Below, one piece after another: positions 7,474-14,119 of a stretch of 15,647 nt of DNA. Within the stretch, counting starts at the first letter, position 1, and each line of letters starts with the position of its first letter. Under the pieces are notes generated by a model. It ran no database searches. It worked only from the letters and a program-made list of their open reading frames with translations, and had not been told where the DNA came from. A program made the position numbers and the translations under genes. The DNA is taken from positions 1 to 15,647 of the forward strand of contig SLAN01000129.1 of assembly GCA_007126865.1 (NCBI GenBank), read 5' to 3'. This stretch comes from Spirochaetales bacterium. Its GTDB lineage: Bacteria; Spirochaetota; Spirochaetia; DSM-27196; SKKC01.

Positions 7474-7680
7474 CTACGCCTCGACATCGACGGTTCGGCC
7501 GACCGACTCATCGCGTATCGTCGTTTCGGGATTATCCCGTCCCGTTTCCTCCCGTGCTTCGGCAGCCGATTCCGCACGCGCTTCGGTAGCCGCCTGCGCT
7601 TCCGCAGCCGCCCGGTCGGTGTACGCGCCACCGAGGGTGGGCACCGTCACATCCGCTGAAGCGATATGAACCTGCTGCAT
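7474..7680 (-). CDS. Small Ala/Glu-rich protein, 68 aa, unknown function
   Basis: A short ORF that looks real. It has an excellent ribosome-binding site (GGGGAGG at 7687-7693, 6 bases before the ATG), it fits the gap between two genes of the same strand with 27 and 12 bases either side, and its codon use is like its neighbours. The protein opens with MQQVHIASADVTVPTLGGAYTD in part, then has an Ala/Glu/Arg-rich amphipathic stretch (about 23-47) that could form a helix or coiled coil, and an acidic tail ending DVEA. There is no signal peptide, TM segment or cysteine. I do not recognise a family. Confidence 0.65.
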   Translation of the reverse strand: MQQVHIASADVTVPTLGGAYTDRAAAEAQAATEARAESAAEAREETGRDNPETTIRDESVGRTVDVEA

Positions 7681-7707
7681 AGCGAACCTCCCCGCACAGA
7701 AAGGCTA

Positions 7708-8688
7708 TCAAAATCCGGTTGCAGCGTCGAGTACGAGTTTCCCGGCGACGTGGCCGTTCATACTGCGTCGCCACGCTTCGGCGAAATCGGTGATCGGCAG
7801 AACATCGGCAATCACCGGCTTCATCCGTCCGCCGGATACGTGCTCCGCTATCCGAGCGAGCTGTGGACCGTCCGGGCGTACGATTTCCACGTGGTGACGG
7901 CGCCTCTTCGTGCGATTGACAAGTGACGCGAACAGTCGAGATGGCCGTGGATTCAGGGAAATCAATGCACCGCTGGGTGTCAGCGCGTCGAATGCTTCGC
8001 TGGGGTTCAGGGTATCCACCGCATCGAGTATGAGATCGTACTCATGAACGCCGCGTTTGAGCGCGAAGGATTCGGTATAGTCGATGTAGTTCGACGCACC
8101 GAGCTCGAGACAAAGCTCGCGATTCTTCGGTCCGGCGACCGCGGTAACCCGAGCCCGTCCAATTCGCGCCAGCTGCACGGCACAGACTCCCACGCCACCG
8201 GCCGCACCGTTTACAAGAACATGTGCACCGGGTGCGATGCGTCCGTGGACGAAAAGCGATTGGAAGGCGGTCAGGCTTGTCAATGGGAGCGACGCCGCAC
8301 CGTACATATCGAGGTCGTCGGGTATCGGGATTGCGAGCGACTCGGGGACGGTAATGCACTGAGCGTAGGTCCCGCTCGAAAGCGCGGAAATCATTCCGAA
8401 TACCCGGTCGCCGGCCTTCACCCTTTTCACGCCTTCTCCGCATGCGAGTACCGTTCCCGCGAAATCACACCCCGGCACTCGGTTCGGACGCAGACCGGTT
8501 GCGACCCGGAACTCGCCGCGCGCGAGCCTCCAGTCGACCGGATTCACCGAAACCGCTTCGGTGCCGACGAGCACCTCGCCGCGCCCCGGTCGCGGAGTCT
8601 TCACGTACTCGAGCCCGCACTGATCGGGCCCTCCGTATCTCCGGTAACGGATAGTCCAGATTTCGCCCGGAATGTCCGGCTTAGCCAT
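7708..8688 (-). CDS. MDR-superfamily NAD(P)-dependent oxidoreductase (quinone-oxidoreductase-like)
   Basis: A 326-residue zinc-independent medium-chain dehydrogenase/reductase. Seen: GroES-like domain with VSVNPVDWRLARGEF (47-61) and VPGCDFAGTV (71-80), then APGAHVLVNGAAGGVGVCAVQLA (152-174 as a block), which holds the nucleotide-binding GAAGGVG (161-167) typical of the QOR/zeta-crystallin branch that uses NADPH. The C-terminal part ends with PITDFAEAWRRSMNGHVAGKLVL-type closing residues common to the branch. It likely reduces a quinone or enal, but the substrate cannot be read off. The start is ATG 8688, with GAGAGGAG (8691-8698) just upstream overlapping the previous stop. A longer GTG/ATG reading to 8733 would run into the upstream gene. 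It is not closely related to the MDR at 4719. Confidence 0.87.
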   Translation of the reverse strand: MAKPDIPGEIWTIRYRRYGGPDQCGLEYVKTPRPGRGEVLVGTEAVSVNPVDWRLARGEFRVATGLRPNRVPGCDFAGTVLACGEGVKRVKAGDRVFGMISALSSGTYAQCITVPESLAIPIPDDLDMYGAASLPLTSLTAFQSLFVHGRIAPGAHVLVNGAAGGVGVCAVQLARIGRARVTAVAGPKNRELCLELGASNYIDYTESFALKRGVHEYDLILDAVDTLNPSEAFDALTPSGALISLNPRPSRLFASLVNRTKRRRHHVEIVRPDGPQLARIAEHVSGGRMKPVIADVLPITDFAEAWRRSMNGHVAGKLVLDAATGF

Positions 8689-8696
8689 TGCTCCTC

Positions 8697-9287
8697 TCAC
8701 GATACCTTGTATCGGCTGCGAACCAGACTCCAAAGCTCGCTGAGCCCGGGATCGCTCGGCGAGTCGACACCCGTATCGAGCAGGAAATCGCGACGCTCTC
8801 GCTCAAACCACTTGAAGAGCCGGTTTGCTCCTTTACTCTCGTTCTCGGCGGCCCAACAGACCCGGGCAATTTCGCGAAGCTCCGCCCGGTTGAAAAAGAC
8901 TCTCTCAGGTCCGTAGACGATGACAAAGGACTGATCCGAGATCTGCTCGATATCGACGCCGGGCGCTTGCGCCTGCCCCGGAACCTGCCCCTGTTCGACC
9001 GCTCTCTGCGCCTCCTCGACCTGGCGGCGCGTGTCCTCCATCTGGCGGTTGTAGATCGCTACCTGGGTATTGCGAAGCACGAGAGCGAGTGTTTCCACAT
9101 CGAGCTCCGGTAACGCCTCTTCTATCTTCTCGATGAGCTTCCGCTGCTGCTCGCTCAGCCCTTCGGTGGTACTCGGCGCCGGGCGCACACTCCTCGCCCC
9201 GCCTTTTGTACTCTTCGACTGTTTCGATGTGGACTTCGTCGTGCTTTTCGCTTTCGTATCGGACTTCTTCTCCGTTTTCTTTGCCAT
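8697..9287 (-). CDS. Unknown protein with Lys/Ser/Thr-rich N-terminal tail
   Basis: A 196-residue protein I cannot assign. Residues 1-35 are a low-complexity basic tail (MAKKTEKKSDTKAKSTTKST and on), like histone-H1-type or ribosomal-protein tails. Residues 43-100 look like two amphipathic helices (LIEKIEEALPELDVETLALV and a Gln/Glu-rich helix), followed by a flexible Gln/Pro/Gly linker (about 99-111). The C-terminal 80 residues are compact, with aromatic and charged residues (VYGPERVFFNRAELREI, then LFKWFERERRDFLL). No TM or signal peptide. The ATG at 9287 has GGAGGAG (9296-9302) with 8-base spacing, so the longer ORF to 9410 is not needed. It lies between the amidase and the MDR gene in the same string; nucleic-acid or surface binding by the tail is only a guess. 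Confidence 0.8.
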   Translation of the reverse strand: MAKKTEKKSDTKAKSTTKSTSKQSKSTKGGARSVRPAPSTTEGLSEQQRKLIEKIEEALPELDVETLALVLRNTQVAIYNRQMEDTRRQVEEAQRAVEQGQVPGQAQAPGVDIEQISDQSFVIVYGPERVFFNRAELREIARVCWAAENESKGANRLFKWFERERRDFLLDTGVDSPSDPGLSELWSLVRSRYKVS

Positions 9288-9310
9288 GGCTACCGCTCCT
9301 CCGCGTCGGC

Positions 9311-10999
9311 TCACTGTCCGACATCGTATTCCGGCGGCCGTCGTCGAGCCGCCCCCATTGCCGCTTCGATCCTCTCGCCGATCGCAACGATCGTCGACTC
9401 TTCCCACCACCGGCCATACAACGTCGCACCGACCGGCATACCGGCCGCGTCGAATCCAGTCCTGATCGTCAGAGAGGGGTGCCCGGATCCGTTGGTCGCA
9501 AGCAGCATCTCCTCGGCACCTCCGGGCGCAAGCACCGCGTCAACCTGTTCACACACCGCGTCGATCTCCAACGCTATCACACGACGAAGCCGTTGTGCTT
9601 CAATGTATTCGATCGCCGAGAGAAAGCGAACCGATCTGAAGACATTCGGCCACGCTTCCACTGCCTGCCAGCGCATACGGTCATCCGCACCGGAGCCGGT
9701 GAGCGACTCGAAACTCGCGGCCGCTTCCGCGTACACAGGTAGAATCATCGTCTCATACGCTGACGGCGGTAGAGAAAGATCTACTGCCTCGCCGCCGAGA
9801 TCGCGGATCGTACTCCGTGCCTGCTCGAGCACCTGTGTATCGCGGGCGGCGTACTCGCCACTCCGCATTCGCTCGGTCGAGAGAAGACCGACCCGCACCC
9901 CATGAAGGCTCGTCAATCCGAAGGACTCGAACGGAGCGGTGACGCAATCGGGATCGCCTTCGGAAGCCGCCTTATCGCGTACTCCGTGAATTGCGTCGAA
10001 TACCGTGGCGGTGCAAGCGGCCGTTCGGCAGATCGGTCCGATCTTGTCGTAGCTCCAACACAGCGGCATGGCACCGTCGCGCGAGACACGTCCGAAAGTG
10101 GGTCGAAGCCCTGCCGCCCCACAGGTAAGACTCGGGCTGATGATGCTTCCCATCGTCTCGGTCCCGAGGGCGAACGGCACGAGTCCGGCTACGACGGCGG
10201 CCGCGCTTCCGGCGCTTGACCCGCTCGATCCCTGCGACCGATCCCACGGGTTATTCGTCCTTCCTCCGTACCAGATGTCCCCGTACGCAAGCGCGCCGAG
10301 TGAAAGCTTCGCAACGAGCACCGCCCCCGCCTCATCGAGTGCGCGCACGACCGCGGCATCTCGAGCCGGAACGCGACCCCGAAACGGCTCCGCGCCGTAC
10401 GATGTCGCGATTCCCGCGGTATCGAAGAGATCTTTCGCTCCCCACGGTATTCCGTGAAGCGGGCCGCGCCGTACACCCTCTGCGAGCTCGCGATCCATGC
10501 GTCGCGCCTGTTCGAGCGCCCGATCGGCGCAAAGCGTAGCGACGCACTCCAGCTCCGGCCCGTACTTCTCCAGGCGCGAAAGCGCGAGCTCGGTCAGCCC
10601 GACACTCGTCACCGTGCCGGAATCGAGGAGTACTCGTAGTTGCCCGAGCGTTGCGAACTCGGAATCGGGCGGAACAGGCTCCTCGCTGTCGGGCGAAGCG
10701 GAAACCGATCGCAGACGCGCGAGTCCGGGGTCCTCGGCCGGCGGAGCCGGGACCACAGACAGCGTCACCGCCGGAGCTATCTCCCGTGGTGTCGGGCGGC
10801 ACCGGCGAGTCCGGCTTACCCGCCGGAATTCCGCGAGCATTCGCACAGCCTGAGCCGCCTTTCGCGCAGAAAGCTTCAGCCCGAGCAGCGGAGCCGCCGC
10901 TCTCAGCTGCGAGGCGTGCGTGCTTCTGCGACCGAACCGGCGGTACACACCTCCGTGTCCTCTCGATGCGCGGATACGCTTCGCCCCGTCCGGCAACAT
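9311..10999 (-). CDS. Amidase-signature family hydrolase with long N-terminal extension
   Basis: A 562-residue amidase-signature enzyme that hydrolyses or transfers an amide using a Ser-cisSer-Lys triad. Seen: Lys189 in HGIPWGAKDLFDTAG (182-196), cis-Ser261 in QGSSGSSAGSAAAVVAG, and nucleophile Ser285 in GTETMGSIISPS (279-290). The spacing of 24 between the two serines matches the family. The motif reads TMGS where GatA usually has TGGS. GatB and GatC are not nearby, so a stand-alone amidase is more likely than the Glu-tRNA amidotransferase subunit. The first ~115 residues are an extension rich in Arg and Ala, then Pro/Glu, outside the family core. ATG at 10999 follows the OmpA-like stop (11001-11003) by a base, with GAGGAG just upstream, so coupling is likely. 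Confidence 0.88.
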   Translation of the reverse strand: MLPDGAKRIRASRGHGGVYRRFGRRSTHASQLRAAAPLLGLKLSARKAAQAVRMLAEFRRVSRTRRCRPTPREIAPAVTLSVVPAPPAEDPGLARLRSVSASPDSEEPVPPDSEFATLGQLRVLLDSGTVTSVGLTELALSRLEKYGPELECVATLCADRALEQARRMDRELAEGVRRGPLHGIPWGAKDLFDTAGIATSYGAEPFRGRVPARDAAVVRALDEAGAVLVAKLSLGALAYGDIWYGGRTNNPWDRSQGSSGSSAGSAAAVVAGLVPFALGTETMGSIISPSLTCGAAGLRPTFGRVSRDGAMPLCWSYDKIGPICRTAACTATVFDAIHGVRDKAASEGDPDCVTAPFESFGLTSLHGVRVGLLSTERMRSGEYAARDTQVLEQARSTIRDLGGEAVDLSLPPSAYETMILPVYAEAAASFESLTGSGADDRMRWQAVEAWPNVFRSVRFLSAIEYIEAQRLRRVIALEIDAVCEQVDAVLAPGGAEEMLLATNGSGHPSLTIRTGFDAAGMPVGATLYGRWWEESTIVAIGERIEAAMGAARRRPPEYDVGQ

Positions 11000-11000
11000 A

Positions 11001-11957
11001 CTACTCCTCGATCTCCACGATTTCCACGCGCCGATTGCGCTGCTGCTGATCCGGCTCGCGAGTAAGCGGTTTCGATGCACCGAGCGCCCGCAATTCAACG
11101 AAGCGTTGCGTTTCCACCCCTTCGCCGACAAGAAAGTCGCGCACCGCTTCCGCACGACGACGGGAAAGGACACGCCGTCCCTCCGCCGTTCCGGCTATGG
11201 CTGTGTGTCCATCGAGGCGCACCGGCAGTTCGTGTTGCGAAAGCCGTCGTGCCACGGCAACGAGCTCCACCCGTACAGCAGACCTCAGAACCGCGCTCTC
11301 CGGGTTGAAACGAACGGTATGAACCTCGGGGGTAATCGCAGGCTCGTCTGTGAGGTCGGAATCGGCGATCTCGTCGACGTCGGGCGGTTCTTCGGCATCC
11401 GGCTCAGTAACCGCGTCGACGTCGGGCGGATCCTCGGTGTCCGGATCGGCGATCTCGTCGACGTCGGGCGGATCCTCGGCATCGACCACGGGGTCCGCCG
11501 GCTCCTCCGCCTCAACGGAGGGCCGAGCCGGTGGCTCATCGGCCGGCCGCAGCGTCGCGCGCAGCATCCAGACCACCGTACCGATCGCCAGAAGAGCGAG
11601 CAGCACCGCCGCTGCGAGGAGTCCCCGGGAGGGACCGAGAAGATGTCCGACCGGTACCAATCTCTCAACGAAGAGCTCGCCCTCCACGTACAGGCGTACG
11701 CGCATTCGACCGCCCGGAAGAATACGGGCGGTCAGCTGCATCGGGACTCGACGTTCCGGGTCGGCGGGAAGATCGCGTACATCTATGGTCTGCAACGGCA
11801 TCCTTCGGCTGCGTCGCTCGACAAAGAGCTTGATGAGCGCCCGATGCTGCCCCGGTTCCATAGTCGTGATATAGAGTCGTCCGTGAGCCTCGCGCCGGGC
11901 CGGGACAATCTCGACATATCGGCGGTGTTCGATTTCGACCTGAATCGATGTGGGCAT
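11001..11957 (-). CDS. DnaK-SBD-like domain, TM helix, acidic repeat linker and OmpA-like domain protein
   Basis: A 318-residue single-pass membrane protein. Residues about 25-95 read like the beta-sandwich substrate-binding domain of Hsp70/DnaK (ITTMEPGQHRALIKLFVE, then VPMQLTARILPGGRMRVRLY), without any ATPase domain. One strong TM segment lies at 112-132. Residues about 136-210 are an acidic Pro/Asp linker holding three 14-residue repeats (EDPPDVDEIADPDT and variants). Residues 211-318 are an OmpA-C-like peptidoglycan-associating fold: LDGHTAIAG (248-256), LSRRRAEAVRDFL (264-276) and NRRVEIVEI (308-316). No signal peptide is seen. By the positive-inside rule the SBD-like part should be cytoplasmic and the OmpA domain periplasmic. 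The SBD match is inferred by eye; the OmpA match is firmer. It sits between a methyltransferase (15 bases upstream) and the amidase. Confidence 0.8.
   Translation of the reverse strand: MPTSIQVEIEHRRYVEIVPARREAHGRLYITTMEPGQHRALIKLFVERRSRRMPLQTIDVRDLPADPERRVPMQLTARILPGGRMRVRLYVEGELFVERLVPVGHLLGPSRGLLAAAVLLALLAIGTVVWMLRATLRPADEPPARPSVEAEEPADPVVDAEDPPDVDEIADPDTEDPPDVDAVTEPDAEEPPDVDEIADSDLTDEPAITPEVHTVRFNPESAVLRSAVRVELVAVARRLSQHELPVRLDGHTAIAGTAEGRRVLSRRRAEAVRDFLVGEGVETQRFVELRALGASKPLTREPDQQQRNRRVEIVEIEE
11352..11477 (-). repeat. Three 42-bp in-frame tandem repeats encoding 14-residue acidic units
   Basis: On the minus strand three consecutive 42-base units encode EDPPDVDEIADPDT, EDPPDVDAVTEPDA and EEPPDVDEIADSDL (residues 161-202 of the OmpA-like protein). 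The core GTCGACGTCGGGCGG (plus strand) recurs at 11373, 11415 and 11457, an exact 42-base period. Copy number may vary between strains because the DNA identity is high. Confidence 0.93.
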
Positions 11958-11972
11958 ACTCCCCCGCGCTCA

Positions 11973-12812
11973 CTATATCACCCCGGCACATCTTGGGCGA
12001 GGAGTCACCGGCGCCGTTGTCACCGGTGCCGTGTCAAGACTCGATAGAGTAGCCGCCGACTGTTCTGCGCCGGCTTTCTCCCGCATGGTGCCGATCGCAA
12101 GCAGATGCGGCTCACCGCGGCATCCGCCGCGCCATATCGCAGTACGACGGAGCCTGCGTACGAGCGCCGCGTAGAGTGCTTGTCTGCCCTGAACGTGATG
12201 CAGATACTCCTCCGTCCGGCGGACCGCTTCATCGACTTCGGCCGCACTCAATTCCTCGGAACGTGGTTCGACCGTCTCGATATGTCTCCATTCCACACCG
12301 AACGATTGCAGCCACTCCAACGCGCGCACCACAGCTTTATATGTGTATGGTCGTCGATGCCACAGCCCGACCGCCCGATCGACCTCCGCCTTTACCTCAT
12401 GGAGTACCGCGCACGGGCAATCCTCGCACCGCAGCGGCTCCCAGACAATCAGTAGCCGCGGCATCAGTGCAACGATGCGTGCAAGAATCAGGTCGAAGTG
12501 CGGGAGATGGTGCAGCGCGGAGGCGATTACACACGCATCGCGTTCGGTCGGAGGTCCCAACCCGCTGCGAGACGACTCCAACCACCGTTGGAGATCGGAA
12601 TGAACGAAACAGAATCGTGCGACTTCCGCGAAGCGGTCGAACGATACCGGCAACTCCCGATCGACGGCGGTAACCGCATCGATCCGGACTCCGGCGCGAA
12701 GCAACCGAGCGGTCGCCATACCGTCGCCGCACGCCGCATCGAGGAGATGACGCACGCGGACGCCGTCGAGCGTTGCGGCGAGCGACTGCTGGAGCGTCCG
12801 TGGTCGGTTCAC
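11973..12812 (-). CDS. Class I SAM-dependent methyltransferase with low-complexity C-terminal tail
   Basis: A 279-residue methyltransferase. Motif I is LLDAACGDGMATARLLRAG (23-41), strand beta-2 ends AVDRELP (49-55), and ACVIASALHHLPHFDLIL (93-110) is the UbiE-like motif IV/V region. Residues 118-135 (PRLLIVWEPLRCEDCPCAV) contain a Cys cluster C129, C132, C134, which could bind a metal or be incidental. GTG at 12812 is chosen: GAGGA lies six bases upstream and overlaps the dusA stop, and the longer ORF back to 13061 would sit inside dusA. The last 30 residues are low in complexity (TAPVTTAPVTP). The substrate is unknown; the position right after dusA suggests RNA but does not prove it. Confidence 0.8.
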   Translation of the reverse strand: MNRPRTLQQSLAATLDGVRVRHLLDAACGDGMATARLLRAGVRIDAVTAVDRELPVSFDRFAEVARFCFVHSDLQRWLESSRSGLGPPTERDACVIASALHHLPHFDLILARIVALMPRLLIVWEPLRCEDCPCAVLHEVKAEVDRAVGLWHRRPYTYKAVVRALEWLQSFGVEWRHIETVEPRSEELSAAEVDEAVRRTEEYLHHVQGRQALYAALVRRLRRTAIWRGGCRGEPHLLAIGTMREKAGAEQSAATLSSLDTAPVTTAPVTPRPRCAGVI

Positions 12813-12822
12813 CTGCTTCCTC

Positions 12823-13908
12823 TTACCGTTGCGGCGCCGGCGTCGCCCCGTCCGCTCGCCTCGGTGCCTCAACCGGCGGCGGGTCGTCGGCCGGCTCGTT
12901 GAGCGACTCGGACGGCAGCTCTTCGAGCATCCGACGAAGAATCGGCGCGCAGTCGTCAGGGAGCCGTCCGCTGAGCGAGCGTCGCCAGTGCCGGGCACCG
13001 GGAAGGCCCGCGAAGAGGCCGAGCATATGCCGGACGATCTTGCGTCCCGGAGTGCCCGCACGGTACCACCGCTCGAGGTACGGAATCATACGCTCAATGA
13101 CCTCAGCGCGCCGGCTGCACATCGCGCGTGCCGAGCAGCTTCCGCCGATTCCGCGCTCGTCGAGAAACTGGTCGGCGGCGGACAAGATCCACGGGGTGTC
13201 GTACGCTGCACGACCGATCATGACCGCATCCACCTTTCGCAGATGCTCCTCCGCGTCGGCAAGCGAGGAGATATGCCCGTTGATCTCGATATCGAGCTCG
13301 GGAAAGTCGCGCTTGAGCCGATAGACATCGCCGTAGCGCAACGGCGGTATATTCCGATTTTCCTTCGGGCTCAGTCCCTCCAGCCAGGCAATGCGAGCGT
13401 GCACGGTAAAGCGTGCGGGCCCGGCTTCCCGCACGACCGAGACGAACCGCACCAGATCTTCGTACCGGTCGAGCTCATCGACCCCGATTCGGTGTTTGAC
13501 CGTGACCGGCTTGGCCGTGTTCGCCCGCATTGCCTCCACCATGCGGGCAACGTGCTCGGGACGCAGCATGAGGCACGCTCCGAGGCCCCGCTCCTGAACA
13601 CGGTCCGAGGGGCAGCCGACGTTGAGATTGATCTCGTCGTACGGCCACGGCTCGGCTGCCGCCACCGCCTTCCCCGCCTCGCCGATATCGCTGCCGCCGA
13701 TCTGAAGCGCGAGCGGAGCCTCGCACGGGTCGAAATCGAGCAGCCACCGGCGGTCGCCGTGGACGATCGCGGCCGTCGAAACCATCTCCGTGTAGAGATA
13801 GCTGCATCCGGTGATACCGCGCATGAAGTAGCGATAGTGTCTGTCGGTGCAATCCATCATCGGCGCAACCGAGAGCGCCGGACGGACAAAAGCGATGTCC
13901 GGGTTCAT
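12823..13908 (-). CDS. dusA: tRNA-dihydrouridine synthase A (DusA-type)
   Basis: A 361-residue FMN-dependent enzyme that reduces specific uridines of the tRNA D-loop to dihydrouridine with NADPH. The TIM-barrel DusA blocks are seen: SVAPMMDCTDRHYRYFMR (13-30), YLYTEMVSTAAI (38-49), LNVGCPSDRVQERGLGACLM (95-114) with catalytic Cys99, VTVKHRIGVD (135-144), FTVHARIAWLEGLSPKENR (167-185) and VMIGRAAYDTPW (229-240). The SPKENR and RGLGACLM blocks mark DusA rather than DusB or DusC. The last ~30 residues are a Pro-rich acidic/basic tail beyond the usual end of DusA. The start ATG 13908 has AAGGTGA about 8 bases upstream. It heads the ten-gene minus-strand string. Confidence 0.92.
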   Translation of the reverse strand: MNPDIAFVRPALSVAPMMDCTDRHYRYFMRGITGCSYLYTEMVSTAAIVHGDRRWLLDFDPCEAPLALQIGGSDIGEAGKAVAAAEPWPYDEINLNVGCPSDRVQERGLGACLMLRPEHVARMVEAMRANTAKPVTVKHRIGVDELDRYEDLVRFVSVVREAGPARFTVHARIAWLEGLSPKENRNIPPLRYGDVYRLKRDFPELDIEINGHISSLADAEEHLRKVDAVMIGRAAYDTPWILSAADQFLDERGIGGSCSARAMCSRRAEVIERMIPYLERWYRAGTPGRKIVRHMLGLFAGLPGARHWRRSLSGRLPDDCAPILRRMLEELPSESLNEPADDPPPVEAPRRADGATPAPQR

Positions 13909-13927
13909 AACAGCATCTCACCTTCTC

Positions 13928-13984
13928 ACAGCTGTCGGACGCACAGATCGTACGTATCGCCATGCACGCCGCCCCGACAGCTGT
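13928..13984. promoter_or_regulatory. 11-bp inverted repeat in dusA leader
   Basis: ACAGCTGTCGG (13928-13938) and CCGACAGCTGT (13974-13984) are exact reverse complements with a 35-base spacer. The 8-bp core ACAGCTGT is itself palindromic, so the arms also form a direct repeat of a palindrome, a layout common for paired operator half-sites. It lies between the candidate promoter and dusA, so it could be an operator or an RNA hairpin in the leader. No regulator gene is adjacent. Confidence 0.5.
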
Positions 13985-13994
13985 ACTGATACCG

Positions 13995-14024
13995 TGTATA
14001 GCACAAGCGCCGCAGGTAATCCAA
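13995..14024 (-). promoter_or_regulatory. Candidate sigma70-type promoter for the dusA operon
   Basis: Read on the minus strand: TTGGAT (14019-14024) as -35, an 18-base spacer, and TATACA (13995-14000) as -10. This would start transcription near 13988 and give a leader of about 80 bases before the dusA ATG. The hexamers are reasonable but not perfect and nothing else supports it. Confidence 0.4.
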
Positions 14025-14092
14025 CGAGCTCATCCGAACCGCCCCGAGTGGCCTCGAATGAGAGTTTGTCGCGACGATGCCCCCTCAACCGA

Positions 14093-14119
14093 CGCCGTTC
14101 ACCGCCCGCCGTTCACCGC
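14093..14119. repeat. 13-bp direct repeat, period 14, spanning the M28 peptidase stop codon
   Basis: CGCCGTTCACCGC occurs at 14093-14105 and 14107-14119. The second copy holds the stop (TGA on the minus strand, 14113-14115) of the peptidase gene; the other copy is downstream noncoding sequence. Confidence 0.85.

Larger units (their letters stand above)
13909..14112. other. Intergenic gap between M28 peptidase and dusA
   Basis: The largest noncoding gap in the window (204 bases). It holds the candidate dusA promoter and the 11-bp inverted repeat listed separately, and the 13-bp repeat at its right end. No terminator with a U-run is seen after the peptidase stop, and no small RNA or peptide gene is supported. 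Confidence 0.7.

Noticed and set aside
10920..12047. 375-aa plus-strand ORF antisense to the amidase start and OmpA-like gene
   Set aside because: The minus-strand frames show catalytic and OmpA motifs with ribosome-binding sites; this frame's Val/Asp repeats are only the reverse reading of the 42-bp repeat.
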